NCBI GenBank assembly: GCA_029706075.1
Contig: JAINUG010000471.1
Coordinates: 131,001 to 195,000 of the forward strand
Origin: Aldrovandia affinis
Taxonomy: Eukaryota > Chordata > Actinopteri > Notacanthiformes > Halosauridae
Reading direction: 5' to 3'
Length of the DNA stretch: 64,000 bases
The position numbers were made by a program, and so were the translations under genes. Below the pieces are notes generated by a model that saw only the letters and a program-made list of their open reading frames with translations, ran no database searches and was not told the origin of the DNA. Positions 33,026 to 44,374 of the stretch are shown here, in pieces. Each line of letters begins with the position of its first letter. Position 1 is the first letter of the stretch.

Positions 33026-33666
33026 TTAAAATGCATTTGGGAAAACTCCAGTCTCAAGGGATGTGTTAATTATTTTTAAGACAGATGTGGAGATACTATA
33101 AAAAACATTTTTTTTAAATTTAGTAGGGACGGGGTCAAGACAGCACGTTGAAGATTTACTCTGCCTTACAATCTTACAGAGTTCTGTATCAGTAATGTTA
33201 CTAAAGTTCCTCATCATTGCTGGCTTGTTACAGGGCAAATCATACCGGTTTGTAGTGCTTCTGGGAATACCAGCTCTAATGGTTGTTATTTTGTTATTAA
33301 TAAATTGTGCAAATTCATCACATTTTGAATCAGAAGCCGAACTAAGAATGTCAGAAGTTGGTGTGGGATTTAATAGGCGGTCAATAGTTGAGAACAGTAC
33401 CCTAGAGTTACTGCCATTCTCAGCAATTATCTTAGAAAAATGGGTTCGTCTCGCAGTGGATATAGCTTTATTATAGGTAGAGATGCATTCCTTCAATATG
33501 CTACGGTGAATCTCTAGTTTAGTTCTTCTCCAGGTCCGTTCTGCTGCTCTACATAATCTTTTAAGCTCACGGATAGTGCTATTTATCCATGGTGATATTT
33601 TATCAATTGACCTCTTTTTAATCTTAACTGGCGCTATGCTATCTAATGCATGAACTAAATTGCTAT
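33026..33666 (-). pseudogene. LINE-C EN-RT linker and RT start
   Basis: Reads SIAPVKIKKRSIDKISPW, KECISTYNKAISTARR and then CDEFAQFINNKI and PVPTKF, the segment between endonuclease and RT fingers in L2-like proteins. It ends at a TAA (33026-33028) in place of a sense codon; the same frame continues directly into the RT core. Confidence 0.82.
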
Positions 33667-34572
33667 TTAGGTATTAACCATTTCATTTATCGAGCAGTGT
33701 GCATTACATGGTTCAAAGGAGTTTGCAAGTTCAGAAAAATTTCGTTCTGCTGTGATATCTAGGTAGCGTTTTTTAACTGTAACTTCACTTGTATTACTAG
33801 ATGTATTTAGTAGGGCATTAAAGAACACACAGTAATGATCAGAGATAGCAATGTCAGACACTGAGATATTATCAATGTTTATCCCTTGCGATATCACCAA
33901 GTCAAGTATATTACCTAATTGATGAGTAGCTACAGTAACATGCTGAGTTAATCCTAGGCTATCTAAGAGATTCATAAATTCCATGGCTTTCAGGTCAGTA
34001 CTATTATTGATATGAATATTCATATCTCCAATAAGGATTATTCGGTCATAACTAGTAAGGATAATTGACATAAGCTCAGAGAATTCAGAGAGAAATATTG
34101 AGGATTGCTTAGGTGGTCTATATAATGTTAAAATAAGCACATCTGATTTAGCTTTAAGTAAAATAGTTAGGTATTCAAAAGATAAAAATTTACCCAAATC
34201 AATCTCAGTACAACTAAACTGATTGGAGAAGATAGCGGCTATACCACCCCCTCGTTTGTCCTGTCTTACTGATTGAAAAAACATATAGTTAGGAGGACAA
34301 GTTTCTATGAGAGTTGCAGCTCCATCATTCTTAAGCCAGGTTTCTACAAGGAAAATAAAATGCAAATTCTTTTCAGAGATAAGATCATTGATTAAAAAAC
34401 TCTTATTTGTGAGTGATCGAACATTTAAAAGTGCCATATTAGCATGCATGTCCAACTCTGTATGAATCAAGGGCTTTACTAAAATGTTCACCAAATTACT
34501 ATGATTGCAACCGGCACTATGTCTAGGCCTATATTTTCTCTGCACAGTAATAGTAGATGGAATGAAGGACAA
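33667..34572 (-). pseudogene. LINE-C AP-type endonuclease domain
   Basis: A 301-codon open frame. It nicks target DNA to prime reverse transcription. Visible motifs: LNVRS (49-53), ETWL (77-80), RGGG (107-110), YRPP (151-154), GDMN (182-185) and SDH (244-246), so all expected catalytic blocks of the exonuclease-endonuclease-phosphatase fold are present. The open frame ends at a TAA just before the linker, which continues in another frame. In a working element it would be one protein with the reverse transcriptase. Confidence 0.88.
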
Positions 34573-34600
34573 AGGTCAAGCTATGCTTTACATCTGTAGT

Positions 34601-35785
34601 CCCTGGGCAGGAAACAGAGAAAAACATCTCTGTTAAGAAAATAACACCGTAGTATAAAAACACAATTACAAGACAATACATTACGATACATTCAATATTC
34701 AACAACAACAATATTTCACAACATTAAGACACTGAGTTTGCGTTGGATGTGTAATGAGTAGATGATTGGGTTGATTTTAGCCATGATTTCATCTTGGATT
34801 TAAAATCAGCAAACCATGCCATGCCAATTACATTTCCCTCATTGGCTCTGTGGATGACCATGCACCAATCACATCTGCCCACTTTAACCAGCAGGCTCAT
34901 TAGCATTCTAGAACAGGAACTAAAAAGAATCGTTATGAATATTATCATATTCATTAAAAAAACACCTTGGATTTATACATTCATCATGATACCTATTTGT
35001 TGGGAGTTTATTTCATTTGGGTATTTTATTTTAGAATTTTCTTTCTTTTCAGTCACAGAGAATGTAAACAACAGGACATTTCCATTACAAGCCAAATAGA
35101 TCATACTCACCAGCCCTGACCCACAGCACAGAATATGAGATAGGTTTACTCCTCATCACTTTCTGTGTGAGCGCATCTGCAATGATTGACACTGATTTTA
35201 AATCTATTTTTAAAGAATCAAATCTCGATGAAACTCATATCTCTCCCCCTCTCTCACTGTGAAGCAATACTGCTGGGCATTGATCGTGTCCAGTGACGGT
35301 CACTCAGCCTGTGCTGATCATATTGTCATGCGCTTGAGTGGCTGAGGGTCCTCTTGTCTTACAGTAATTTATGGAAACACGTTCCAGTTCCAGTTGATGC
35401 CTAATCAATAATCAGCCAGGCTTTGCTCAACAAATATCCATCACGAGCCTCGGACTCCAGCCCAAAATTCAGCGCAGAAAAACCCTCCCTGCACGATCCT
35501 GTACAATTACTGGTGTCGAAGGTGTCCATATTCTCTGTTAACGCTCTGTCTAGGCTCTGTTTTACTGTCATCAGGGATATTTCTCTCAGCTAGGGTTCAG
35601 GCACACTGTGCAAGATCATTTATCGTATAGCTACGCCACGCATTTATGAATCTTGAGGGTTATTGTCCGTCGTTTGGATGGGACGGTAAAAACCGAGGTG
35701 CTGACTCTCTGTGCTCATAAATGATCTCTGCTTTTCGAAAGAGTAGGGTATTAACCCGGTGTCCTGGCCAAATTCCCAATCAAGA
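34601..35785. other. Unique stretch, possibly LINE-C 5' UTR in its first part
   Basis: 34601-34950 could belong to the LINE-C leader, but there is no second copy to prove it. The rest shows no repeat or exon. Confidence 0.4.
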
Positions 35786-36170
35786 CAATATACTGTATAT
35801 ACATAAGAACATAAGAATACATATTGATGAGAACGGGCCGTTCAGCCCATCTAGGCTCGTCATGTCCTAATCTAAAGAGTATCTAGTACTGCATCTAGCC
35901 TGGACTTGAATAGCCCAAGTGTTTCTGCCTCTACTACCCGACCTGGCAAGCTGTTCCAAGCATTGACAACTCTCTGTGTAAAGAGAAACTTCCTAATATC
36001 TGTGCGGAATTTGCCTTTAATGGAATTCATTCCCTCCCTCCCTGCCTCCCGGCCTCTCCACACCAGTTTGGAGACGTGGAGCTCCCTGGACCGACTCCCT
36101 ACGATCCTGCGCTCTGGTTAAATAACTCTGCCCTGCTTCCTCTCTCTGTAGCAAAATTCATAAATGCTTG
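35786..36170 (-). mobile_element. LINE-D, CR1-like 3' end
   Basis: The minus-strand frame reads KGKFRTDIRKFLFTQRVVNA then WNSLPGRVVEAETL and FKSRLDAVL, a clean LINE C-terminus. The tail GGCTGAACGGCCCGTTCTCA is followed by TTCTTATG octamers. An 8-bp tail repeat is a mark of CR1-type LINEs. The 5' side is truncated at about 36170. Confidence 0.82.
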
Positions 36171-36298
36171 AAATACCCATCCTAGTGTGAATGTGATTTG
36201 GGACCCGAAACCTGATTCATCTGAATCTGAATCTGCAGTAGATTTGGATGTTATTTGGGGGAATGCCCTGTTAAAACGTCATTTCTGACATCCTGTGG

Positions 36299-36384
36299 AA
36301 GCGCTTCCTGTGTGTAGATGCGCTTCCTGTGTGTGGATGCGCTTCCTGTGTGTGGATGCGCTTCCTGTGTGTGGATGCGCCCAT
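36299..36384. repeat. 19-bp tandem repeat (4 units)
   Basis: Unit GCGCTTCCTGTGTGTGGAT, with one A-for-G change in the first unit. Confidence 0.95.
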
Positions 36385-36666
36385 GCGCCCTGGCTGCTTC
36401 TCTTCGGGGCTGGCACCAATATTCAGGCAAATGTCCACAAAATACATATTTTATTGGCAAACTTGACTTCTTGTAAGGAGTCAATCCTGTAGGGCTATTA
36501 TTTTAAAATAATTAGTGTTGTTTTGTTTACATGATATTTTAGCGTTGGAGAGGTCAATGGCGAAGTTTCAGAGGCGCCCACTATGACCAGCTAGGTGGTG
36601 AGAAAATGTGCACTTTATCGCTGAGGTCATTCTTTGTGGTCTTTACATTTAGCAATATATAGATTT

Positions 36667-36813
36667 ACATTACATTACATTACAGGCATTTGGCAGAGGC
36701 TCTTATCCAGAGCAACTTTTCTTTACATACAATCCATTTATACAGCTGGATATTAACTGAAGCAATTCAGGTTAAGCACCTTTAGCTCAAGGGTACAACG
36801 GCAGTGCCCCCAC
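36667..36813 (-). mobile_element. SINE-V copy, head missing
   Basis: Antisense tail (CATTTGGCAGAGGCTCTTAT), core (TACAGCTGGATATTAACTGA, AGCAATTCAGGTTAAG) and part of the body up to GGCAGTGCCCCCAC. The tRNA part is absent. Confidence 0.85.
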
Positions 36814-38811
36814 AAAAAAAACTGAACTGACTGAAGGTTTTCTTTTAGCGTCCAAAAGAACAACATTTGCTGAAGTGAATTTCACAAGCTGAGGAGTGGG
36901 AGTGTGTTTGAATCCACAAGCTCTCTTTTGTGGTTTGGGCTAAATGTGGACGGTTACACGATGCTGGTTTTTACAGTGACGCTACACATCTCCCATTAGA
37001 GGCCGGAAATCTGGCATCAAGATTCACAACATATTTTATTCTGTAAATTTAAATCTTTGATCTGCAATGCACTTGCAAAATAGTTAATCACAGGAACCTC
37101 AGCAAACAATAATATACTTTATTTATGAGACAATATTATTCAAATTCAGGTAAAAATAAACCTGTATTTGTATAGGGCACTGCTTCTGCGGCTGTCAATG
37201 TTCTCTGCGCTTGTCCCTTACAAACTCATAAATATTACTGTTAGTGTCCATTAAAATAATAATAATAATAATAATTCACAAAACATTTGTCACAATATGC
37301 TTTACACCAGGCCATGGCCTGACCCCCCACAAAAGCCTAGGGCAAAAGTGGCAAGGCAAACCTCCCTTAAACAAACAGGAACCAACATCAGGAGGAACCA
37401 AGAGGGGCCATCCTTCTCTGACCGGCACAAGGTCTGAATGTGTAACTATGCAAACCAATTTAGCTACGTATTACCTAGCTAATTATGTCAAATTTAATTC
37501 TAAAACTTCTAAATGAATTGGTGGACCTGACAAAACAATATCTGGTAAAGAAAAACATTTGACTTTAAAAAAATTCAATCATTTATTTTTTAAATATCCT
37601 GCTCTTTATTTCAAGGCAGACGGTTAAGAAATCATATTCCTGCTTCCAGGGCACCACCAGTTCGGCCAACCAATCAAAAGCTTCCTGCCGATCATCCTCC
37701 AATCATACTCAAGACTCACAAGAGAAAATAAGCAGAAGGTCATTTGTGCAATGAATCATCTTCACAAGCCTTGAATCAGAAAGAATGTTTTTTTAAACAA
37801 AGCCTTCTTTAAAGAACAATTTGACCCATATTACATTTTTTAATATGTTGTCCTTCGTCCTTATTGTACTACAAATGCAATGGTATACACTTTTTTTTTT
37901 GCACAAAAACACATTGTTCTCTGTGATGGAAGCTATAGTAAGCAATCTCCCACAATGCAATGCATTCTCTCTTCCCTGAAAGAATGCAAAGCTGTGCATT
38001 GCATTCTGGGAACAATAGGTGGTGGGGGAATGAGAATAAGGTATAGTGCAATGTAAAATGGTCTTCTGTAAACTGTAAAGGAATACTGATGTTGCCATTG
38101 CAAAAGTGCCTCGTAGCTCCAGGACAACTACAAACACCATGAGACCCCACACTGCTCCTGACGCAATACGAATTAGTAAAATAGAACACAAAGTGAAGCT
38201 GTCATTGTATCCCTTGTGTCTCTCCTTGACTCACTCCCAGTGATTTGTGAGAAATGCACTTCATTTCAACATTAGCATTATGTATTCATTTACTTCCCTA
38301 CTTCGTTTATTCATCTATACCTGTGACTAATTCAGTTGTCAGCCTGACCCAGCTCGACACAACCCAAAGTACGGCATTAAGTATTGTGTTTAGAGCAAGT
38401 GCTCGCTTTGTGACAGAATAGCCAGTCCTTGAGAAAAAGTAAGGAGGGGCCAGAGGGATGCATTACGGCCCAGAGGAAGTATTACTCACAAGTGACACGT
38501 GCGTCGAAAAATAGATGCCTTTCGAGTGCAACCTCAGCGCCGTGGCAACGCGATTTTCCATCGCGACAAGTCTCTTCAGCAGCAGCACCACAGAGCCTTT
38601 TGTGACTCAGATCATTATAATTATCGTCCCTGGCCTTTAATTATGGGGAGATGAGCGAGTCGAAGGCACACACACACACACACACTGCTTGTTTTTCAAT
38701 TTGATTAACGAGTGAGCCCACAAACACAAACACACACACACACACACTTTGTAGACCATACAAACACATCCATAATTCAGAGATGGTCCCTTTCCCTTCT
38801 ATTTGTGTTTC
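36814..38811. other. Mostly unique stretch
   Basis: TAA repeat at 37252-37275 and CA runs at 38667-38690 and 38729-38747. A GCGCCGTGGCAACGCG half-palindrome at 38537-38552 resembles one arm of an RFX site. No exon or repeat family recognised. Confidence 0.45.
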
Positions 38812-39975
38812 CCTGTGTCTCAGTAGGTAGAGTGTGGTTCTGTGTGTCTCAGTAGGTAGAGCGTGGTTCTGTGTGTCTCAGTAGGTAGAGTGTGGTTCTG
38901 TCTGGCTCAGCAGGTAGAGCGTGGTTCTGTGTGTCTCAGTAGGTAGAGCGTGGTTCTGTGTGGCTCAGTAGGTAGAGTGTGGTTCTGTGTGGCTCAGTAG
39001 GTAGAGCATGGTTCTGTGTGGCTCAGTAGGTAGAGCATGGTTCTGTGTGGCTCAGTAGGTAGAGCGTGGTTCTGTGTGGCTCAGTAGGTAGAGCATGGTT
39101 CTGTGTGGCTCAGTAGGTAGAGCATGGTTCTGTGTGGCTCAGTAGGTAGAGCATGGTTCTGTGTGGCTCAGTAGGTAGAGCGTGGTTCTGTGTGGCTCAG
39201 TAGGTAGAGTGTGGTTCTGTGTGGCTCAGTAGGTAGAGCGTGGTTCTGTGTGGCTCAGTAGGTAGCAGTAGGTAGAGCATGGTTCTGTGTGGCTCAGTAG
39301 GTAAAGCGTGGTTCTGTGTGGCTCAGTAGGTAGAGCATGGTTCTGTGTGGCTCAGTAGGTAGAGCGTGGTTCTGTGTGGCTCAGCAGGTAGAGCATGGTT
39401 CTGTGTGGCTCAGTAGGTAGAGCGTGGTTCTGTGTGGCTCAGTAGGTAGAGTGTGGTTCTGTGTGGCTCAGTAGGTAGAGCGTGGTTCTGTGTGGCTCAG
39501 TAGGTAGAGCGTGGTTCTGTGTGGCTCAGTAGGTAGAGCGTGGTTCTGTGTGTCTCAGTAGGTAGAGCGTGGTTCTGTGTGTCTCAGTAGGTAGAGCGTG
39601 GTTCTGTGTGTCTCAGTAGGTAGAGCGTAGTTCTGTGTGTCTCAGTAGGTAGAGTGTGGTTCTGTGTGGCTCAGTAGGTAGATCGTGGTTCTGTGTGTCT
39701 CAGTAGGTAGAGCGTGGTTCTGTGTGTCTCAGTAGGTAGAGTGTGGTTCTCTGTGTCTCAGTAGGTAGAGCGTGGTTCTGTGTGGCTCAGTAGGTAGAGT
39801 GTGGTTCTGTGGGGCTCAGTAGGTAGAGCATGGTTCTGTGTGGCTCAGTAGGTAGAGCATGGTTCTGTGTGTCTCAGTAGGTAGAGTGTGGTTCTGTGTG
39901 GCTCAGTAGGTAGATCGTGGTTCTGTGTGTCTCAGTAGGTAGAGCGTGGTTCTGTGTGGCTCAGTAGGTACAGCG
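38812..39975 (+). repeat. 29-bp minisatellite, about 40 units, derived from a tRNA-like SINE head
   Basis: Unit GGCTCAGTAGGTAGAGCGTG plus GTTCTGTGT. Variants are mostly GCG, GTG or GCA after AGA, and GTC or GGC before TCAG; one 9-bp partial unit lies near 39262. The unit contains GCTCAGTAGGTAGAGC, close to the A-box arm of tRNA-Lys/Phe-type genes (GCTCAGTCGGTAGAGC). The array runs into the rest of a SINE at 39976. Confidence 0.95.
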
Positions 39976-40085
39976 TGATTCTGTGTGTGATTCCCATTGG
40001 AACCACATATACTACAATAATTATGCATTCACTACTGTAAGTCGCTTTGGATAAAAGCGTCTGCTAAATGGCATATGTTATATTA
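39976..40085 (+). mobile_element. SINE remnant at the edge of the minisatellite
   Basis: The last A-box unit is followed by GTGATTCCCATTGGAACC, the B-box arm of a tRNA head. Then come TGCATTCACTACTGTAAGTC and GCTTTGGATAAAAGCGTCTG, a LINE-type tail. Together they give the order of a typical fish tRNA SINE whose A-box part has been amplified. Confidence 0.8.
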
Positions 40086-40298
40086 TTATATTAAAACGTC
40101 CTTTTATTTTCAGCAACTGTGTTCGTGTCGTTCATATAGCAACCGAATACAGTGAGCTGCTGGTCTTTCAGTCACTCGAACCTGAGGCTCATTCTTTTAT
40201 TGATCTCAGCCATAACAGAGTTGGTGTTGTTTCAGCATATGGTTTCTTCATTGCCTAACTTATATACAAACAAATATTCCCCATAACTCAGTATTCTT

Positions 40299-40662
40299 AT
40301 TTTCATTTCAGATTTAGTGGGCAATTACACCCTCTATTTATTTAGATTTGCCCTCCCCCCACACGAGTCCGCCGCTCGTCTCTACGAGTCAAGATAATTC
40401 TCAGAGGGCAGCGAACTCCGCTTCCTTCAAGACGGAATTCGCCCCCACCCACGTTCTGGAGACTCCCTTATGTGCTTCACGGCGGATCCGAGCCGGCTCA
40501 CCCTCCCCCTGGGGCGGACAGCCAAACGCCCCTGCCCCCGATCGGGGCTGATAACCAGGGCCGGTCTGGCAGAGACAGGTTTCGAGCCGCGTCCCTGATA
40601 GGCAGCGCACACTCATATCAGACCAGGATACGGTTTGTTAGACCGCTACGCTATCCACCGCC
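40299..40662 (-). mobile_element. SINE-B copy, full length, 10-bp target-site duplication
   Basis: CAGTATTCTT at 40289-40298 and 40663-40672. On the minus strand it starts GGGCGGTGGATAGCGTAGCG and TCTAAC, with a GGCTCGAAACC-type B box and the usual tail, slightly shortened. Confidence 0.93.
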
Positions 40663-40672
40663 CAGTATTCTT

Positions 40673-40909
40673 CTCTTTAGGTGGGCTACTCAGCAGGAGT
40701 CTCTTCCACGGCACTCCAATGCTCAATGTTCACCAGTTTGATGCTCAATGTTAACCAGTTTGGTAAATAATTTCATCCCCCACTACAGCTCAGAGAAAAA
40801 AATTACTAATTCTGAAAACTGAGTCTAACCTCGAACACATTGAGCTGCTGCATCTTTAAGAAGGAAAAGTCCTGAAATGATAGAATCACGGTTTTGTTGA
40901 GGAGTAGAG
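40673..40909. other. Short unique stretch
   Basis: Contains a 17-18-bp tandem (ATGCTCAATGTT, CACCAGTTTG / AACCAGTTTG) at about 40718-40762. Confidence 0.6.
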
Positions 40910-41114
40910 CAGGCATCTTAAACTCCCTCCTGGAGGACTGCAGTGTCTGTTGGTATTTGGGTGCATTTTCAGCACTCCAGGGCTTAATGTATTCATTGAT
41001 TGGCTAAAGAGTCCACACCTCTTAATTCCGAGGCTTAAATTGGCTGCTGATTGAAAGAAAACCACAAGAAAATGTGCAGACAACGCAGCCCCCCTGGAGT
41101 TTTACATTCCTCCT
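40910..41114. mobile_element. Foldback MITE, hAT-like (about 205 bp)
   Basis: Left arm CTTAAACTCCCTCCTGGAGG, CTGCAGTGTCTG; inverted right arm CAGACAACGCAG, CTGGAGTTTTAC. The arms are imperfect. No clear duplication and no coding capacity. Confidence 0.6.
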
Positions 41115-42082
41115 GGACCACAGTGTGTTTCAGTTCTGGCGTTATTTAGCCTTTGCTCAACGCTAATCAGAGCACTGTGTCAAACCTTTCCAAGCAGAAC
41201 TGCTTTTAGGTCGAAAGCTTGCTCTCTGAAGCGGCCGAAGTTCTGCTTCCCCTCGGTTAAAAAATGGGGGGAAATAAATGGCTGGCTGGCTGGAGGTGAA
41301 CTATGGCCCTGCCTGGAATATGAAGGCAGGTGCAGTATATATCTCTGCCATCGTTCCGCTGAGTACACCTGCGAGTACACGATCAAATATTAAAGTGTGT
41401 TAAAGAAAACATTATTGAGAAGGATTTATTTGTTTAAATAATAAATGGGTATGGCTTTGCTTTTTGTTCATCACATATGTATGAAGCTGAGCTCGAGAGT
41501 GCAGGGGACACTGTGGATTGGTGACGTCGCCCCCTAGAGTACTGGACAGCTCACTACAAGGTACCTTGGTCCCAATCATCCACGCAGGACAGAAGAGTGA
41601 GTCTTCCTGAAGCCCAAAATGGAAGGAGCTATAATGTGCTCACTGATGGACCAATCGCTGTGTTTTGCTGAGAGCAAATTGTTTGGATTGGTTCAAACAA
41701 GTCAGTGATTGGCAGTTCACTGTAGCTCCACCCATTAAGGGGTTTGTGAAATCCTAGTGATCATTACATTTGAGGTTAGAGACTCTTAGAGACCCTTGTT
41801 TGGAACCACACTTTTTACATATACGGTACGTGTGAAAAGGTGTTTCAAGAAAAGGGAACACGATGTATCGATGGAGATACTGTCTGTGTATTGCTGAACG
41901 ACAACCCCACAAACTGCCATGTTTTTGCCCCGAGATGGCTTTAGACCCCATATTTCCTTAACTGGTTTTTTTGTGGGGTTTTTTTTTTTACAAATACATA
42001 TGCCTTTTGGCTAATTTATGGTGAGCAAGTGACTGGTTTTCACTGCTTTCCACACTGCAGATTACACACTACTAGAGGATAC
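41115..42082. other. Unique stretch, nothing recognised
   Basis: CGCCCCCTAGAGT at about 41528 is a weak CTCF-like half. No exon seen. Confidence 0.45.
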
Positions 42083-42283
42083 ATCACATTACAGGCATTT
42101 TAGCAGAAGAGCTTGTCCAGAGGAAGAGTTTTATATTTCTTTACATACAATCCATTTATACAGCTGGATATTTTCCTGAAGCAATTCAGGTTGCCTTTAG
42201 CTCAAGCAGTGCCCCTGGGATTGAACCTACAACCTTTGCGTTACCAGCCCAGTTCCTTAACCATTATTCTAACACTGCCGCCC
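42083..42283 (-). mobile_element. SINE-V copy, diverged
   Basis: Antisense of tail, core (ACAGCTGGATATTTTCCTGA, AGCAATTCAGG), B box (GGGATTGAACC) and head (AACACTGCCGCC). Several small deletions make it one of the older copies. Confidence 0.85.
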
Positions 42284-42599
42284 TAAAGTGGAGAGGGGTA
42301 TCTCACTCTGACCACCCACCAAACCCGGCACCTGGTGTGCTAGTGGGAGGAGGTATTGCAGAGATAAACGGAGCCATCTTGGCCAGCATAAACCTGCCGC
42401 AGCCCTGGCCCAAATAATAAATCCGTGTCCTTGTCACTGGGGGTTGTCATGGCCAGCGATTTCACTGACCAAGCTGCACTTTTTATGTTTGTTTGTTTGT
42501 TTTTTGGTGTTGCCAACTTTTTTTTGTCATTTTCTGTCAATGTAAAAAATAAATAGTAAGTAGGCTAAATTCTAGAATTATTTTTATAATGTTTTCTCT
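42284..42599. other. Unique stretch, nothing recognised
   Basis: No motif recognised. Confidence 0.5.
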
Positions 42600-43140
42600 A
42601 AATGGGGCCTGCATGGGAGCAAGAGGGCGGCATCACACTCGCGTGCAAAGCTTTCAGGCCAACGCGCGCTGACCGTGCTCACAGCAGCTGAGAGCGACTT
42701 CATGTTCGCACCCCGTGGAGCGAAGGACACCTGTGCACTTTCGCGTCTTGGGTGTGCGCGGGGAGACGGCGGAGCGAGAGAAGCCAGGGTGAAAATGGAA
42801 TGACGATGCGTTGCTTTTATGCCAGGAGAAAGGGGGGGTCGGCGCGAGCTGTTAACACGCGCACAGCGCCGCGGCTATTAATAGCCGCCGGAGGAATGAT
42901 GATTCCCCGCTGATAAATTATGGAGTGGGAGGGAGAGAGATATGTGGGATGACGGCCGCGGTCCCCGCTGCTCTCTTCTCCACTCCTCCTCTCCTCCTCT
43001 CCTCCTCCGCTCCTCCGCAGGCATCAGCTCGCTGAGGCGCGAGAGCGCGCGGCTGTTCCCCCGCCGGAGTGGGGATTACCGCCGCCGCTGGGGTCACGTC
43101 ATGCGCTGGGATAACCAGGGGCTGCCGTGTCGGGTGCGTT
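42600..43140. promoter_or_regulatory. CpG-rich region, possible CpG island
   Basis: Dense CpG (GCGCGAGCTG, CGCGCACAGCGCCGCGGC, GGCCGCGGTC), in sharp contrast to the flanks, with a pyrimidine run at 42970-43018. A 72-codon open frame (42942-43160) has no recognisable family. It could be a distal promoter, an enhancer or a first-exon region of a gene outside the window; nothing proves transcription. Confidence 0.5.
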
Positions 43141-43964
43141 ACGTTAATTATTTGAGTTAGCAGATGCCCCTCAGATGCATTTCGTCTATATTACACAACT
43201 CGGTGTTTCTCAAAGCCACGCGATATAAACATTTTGACATGCGCAGGAGGAGTGCCCCGATTCGAGGCCTTAAGCCTGTAATGTTTGTATAACTGAACCA
43301 CTACCGGCCATAACCGATGCAGCACACTGTGAAGAGTGCGTCCCACCTTGTGTACATACTGTACCCTGCTGTATGAACACCACTGGAATCTCCATATTCC
43401 CTGCTGTCTGACGTTCATCTACAGCACACTGCTTTTTCTAACTTTGACAATTCATGCATCCTGTTAAAGTATTCCTCGTAATACAAAGAGTAACTTCCTT
43501 GAATTGTGTTTCACGTGCCTAGGTCAGAATTCTCGGGTGGCCTACTGTTGATTGATTAAACCTGGAGAGCAGCAGGCCTAACGGGTCAGATATGTTTTAT
43601 ATGACTTTGAGCCGAGTTTGTAGTGATTCTGAATTTATCTGGTTGGTATTGGCTCACTCAAACACTGCACTGACTTAATCTCTTTTAGCTAGCGTTGGGA
43701 TCTCTACAATCTTCCACTATGTCTCTCTTTTAAAAAAGTAAAAAATAACATAATAAAGTAATAAGGGAGTAACAATTTAAACACACAAAATCTTATTTTA
43801 CACGTTTTCACCCGCATATGTTTGCCACACTTGGACCTATAGCAGCGCTGCACCGCCCACAGACTCACACTCAGGCTGTAGGCCTGGATTCAATTTTGAT
43901 GTCTGAACTGAGTTTGTGAATAAAAATTTTAAATAATATTTTTTCATTTAAAAAGACAAGGATG
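43141..43964. other. Unique stretch, nothing recognised
   Basis: No repeat or exon recognised. Confidence 0.5.
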
Positions 43965-44374
43965 GGGCCTACCAGGTGGTCTAGTGGTTACAGTGTTCGA
44001 CGCTGGCCACTGCGACCGGGGTTTGATTCCACCGGCTGCGCCAGAGTCGTCTCTGGCCGGGAGTGCCACCAGGGGGCGGAAATTGACTGTCCGCCCCAGG
44101 GAGGGGGGGAGGGAAGCCGATATGAGTCCGCTGCGTATAGGAGTGGCTCTGTGTACCGGAGTTACAGTCGACGGCTTGGCGAGTGCCGGCTCGGAGGAGA
44201 CGGTACTTCGCCTTTGTCACTACCAGTCTCAGGGCTACTGCAGCGAACTCACAATACGAGGGGGGGATTGACATGGAAAAATAGAGTGTGTAATTGGCTA
44301 CTAAATTGGGAGAAAAATGGGATAAAATCAGAAACAAATTATAATTGTTTTTATAAATAAATAAATAAATAAAG
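43965..44374 (+). mobile_element. SINE-A copy, full length
   Basis: Head GGGCCTACCAGGTGGTCTAG, B box GGTTTGATTCC, CTCF-like GTGCCACCAGGGGGCGG (44063-44079), a GAGGAGACGGTACTTCGCC block, tail AGTGTGTAATTGGCTACTAA and an AAATAAATAAAT end. Flanks AAAGACAAGGATG and AAAGGACAAATG could be an eroded duplication. Confidence 0.92.

Larger units (their letters stand above)
31443..34600 (-). mobile_element. LINE-C, nearly complete L2-group LINE
   Basis: On the minus strand: possible 5' UTR, endonuclease, linker, reverse transcriptase, C-terminal domain, 3' UTR and the tail GCTATACAAATAAAGCTTTA followed by TTA repeats. About 3.2 kb. The coding region has at least one frameshift near 33670, one in-frame stop at 33026-33028, one frameshift near 32380 and one near 31740, so the copy is inactive but young enough to read through. 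The 5' boundary is uncertain and could extend to about 34950. Confidence 0.9.

Noticed and set aside
32646..33476. Plus-strand open frames of 64 and 93 codons
   Set aside because: They are shadows of the LINE-C reverse transcriptase on the minus strand.
38812..39975. CRISPR-like array or cluster of tRNA genes
   Set aside because: Units are contiguous without unique spacers, and each has only an A-box arm, so they are not tRNA genes.
42942..43160. 72-codon frame in the CpG-rich segment as a first exon
   Set aside because: Low-complexity Ser/Pro/Arg start, no clear donor site and no recognisable domain.
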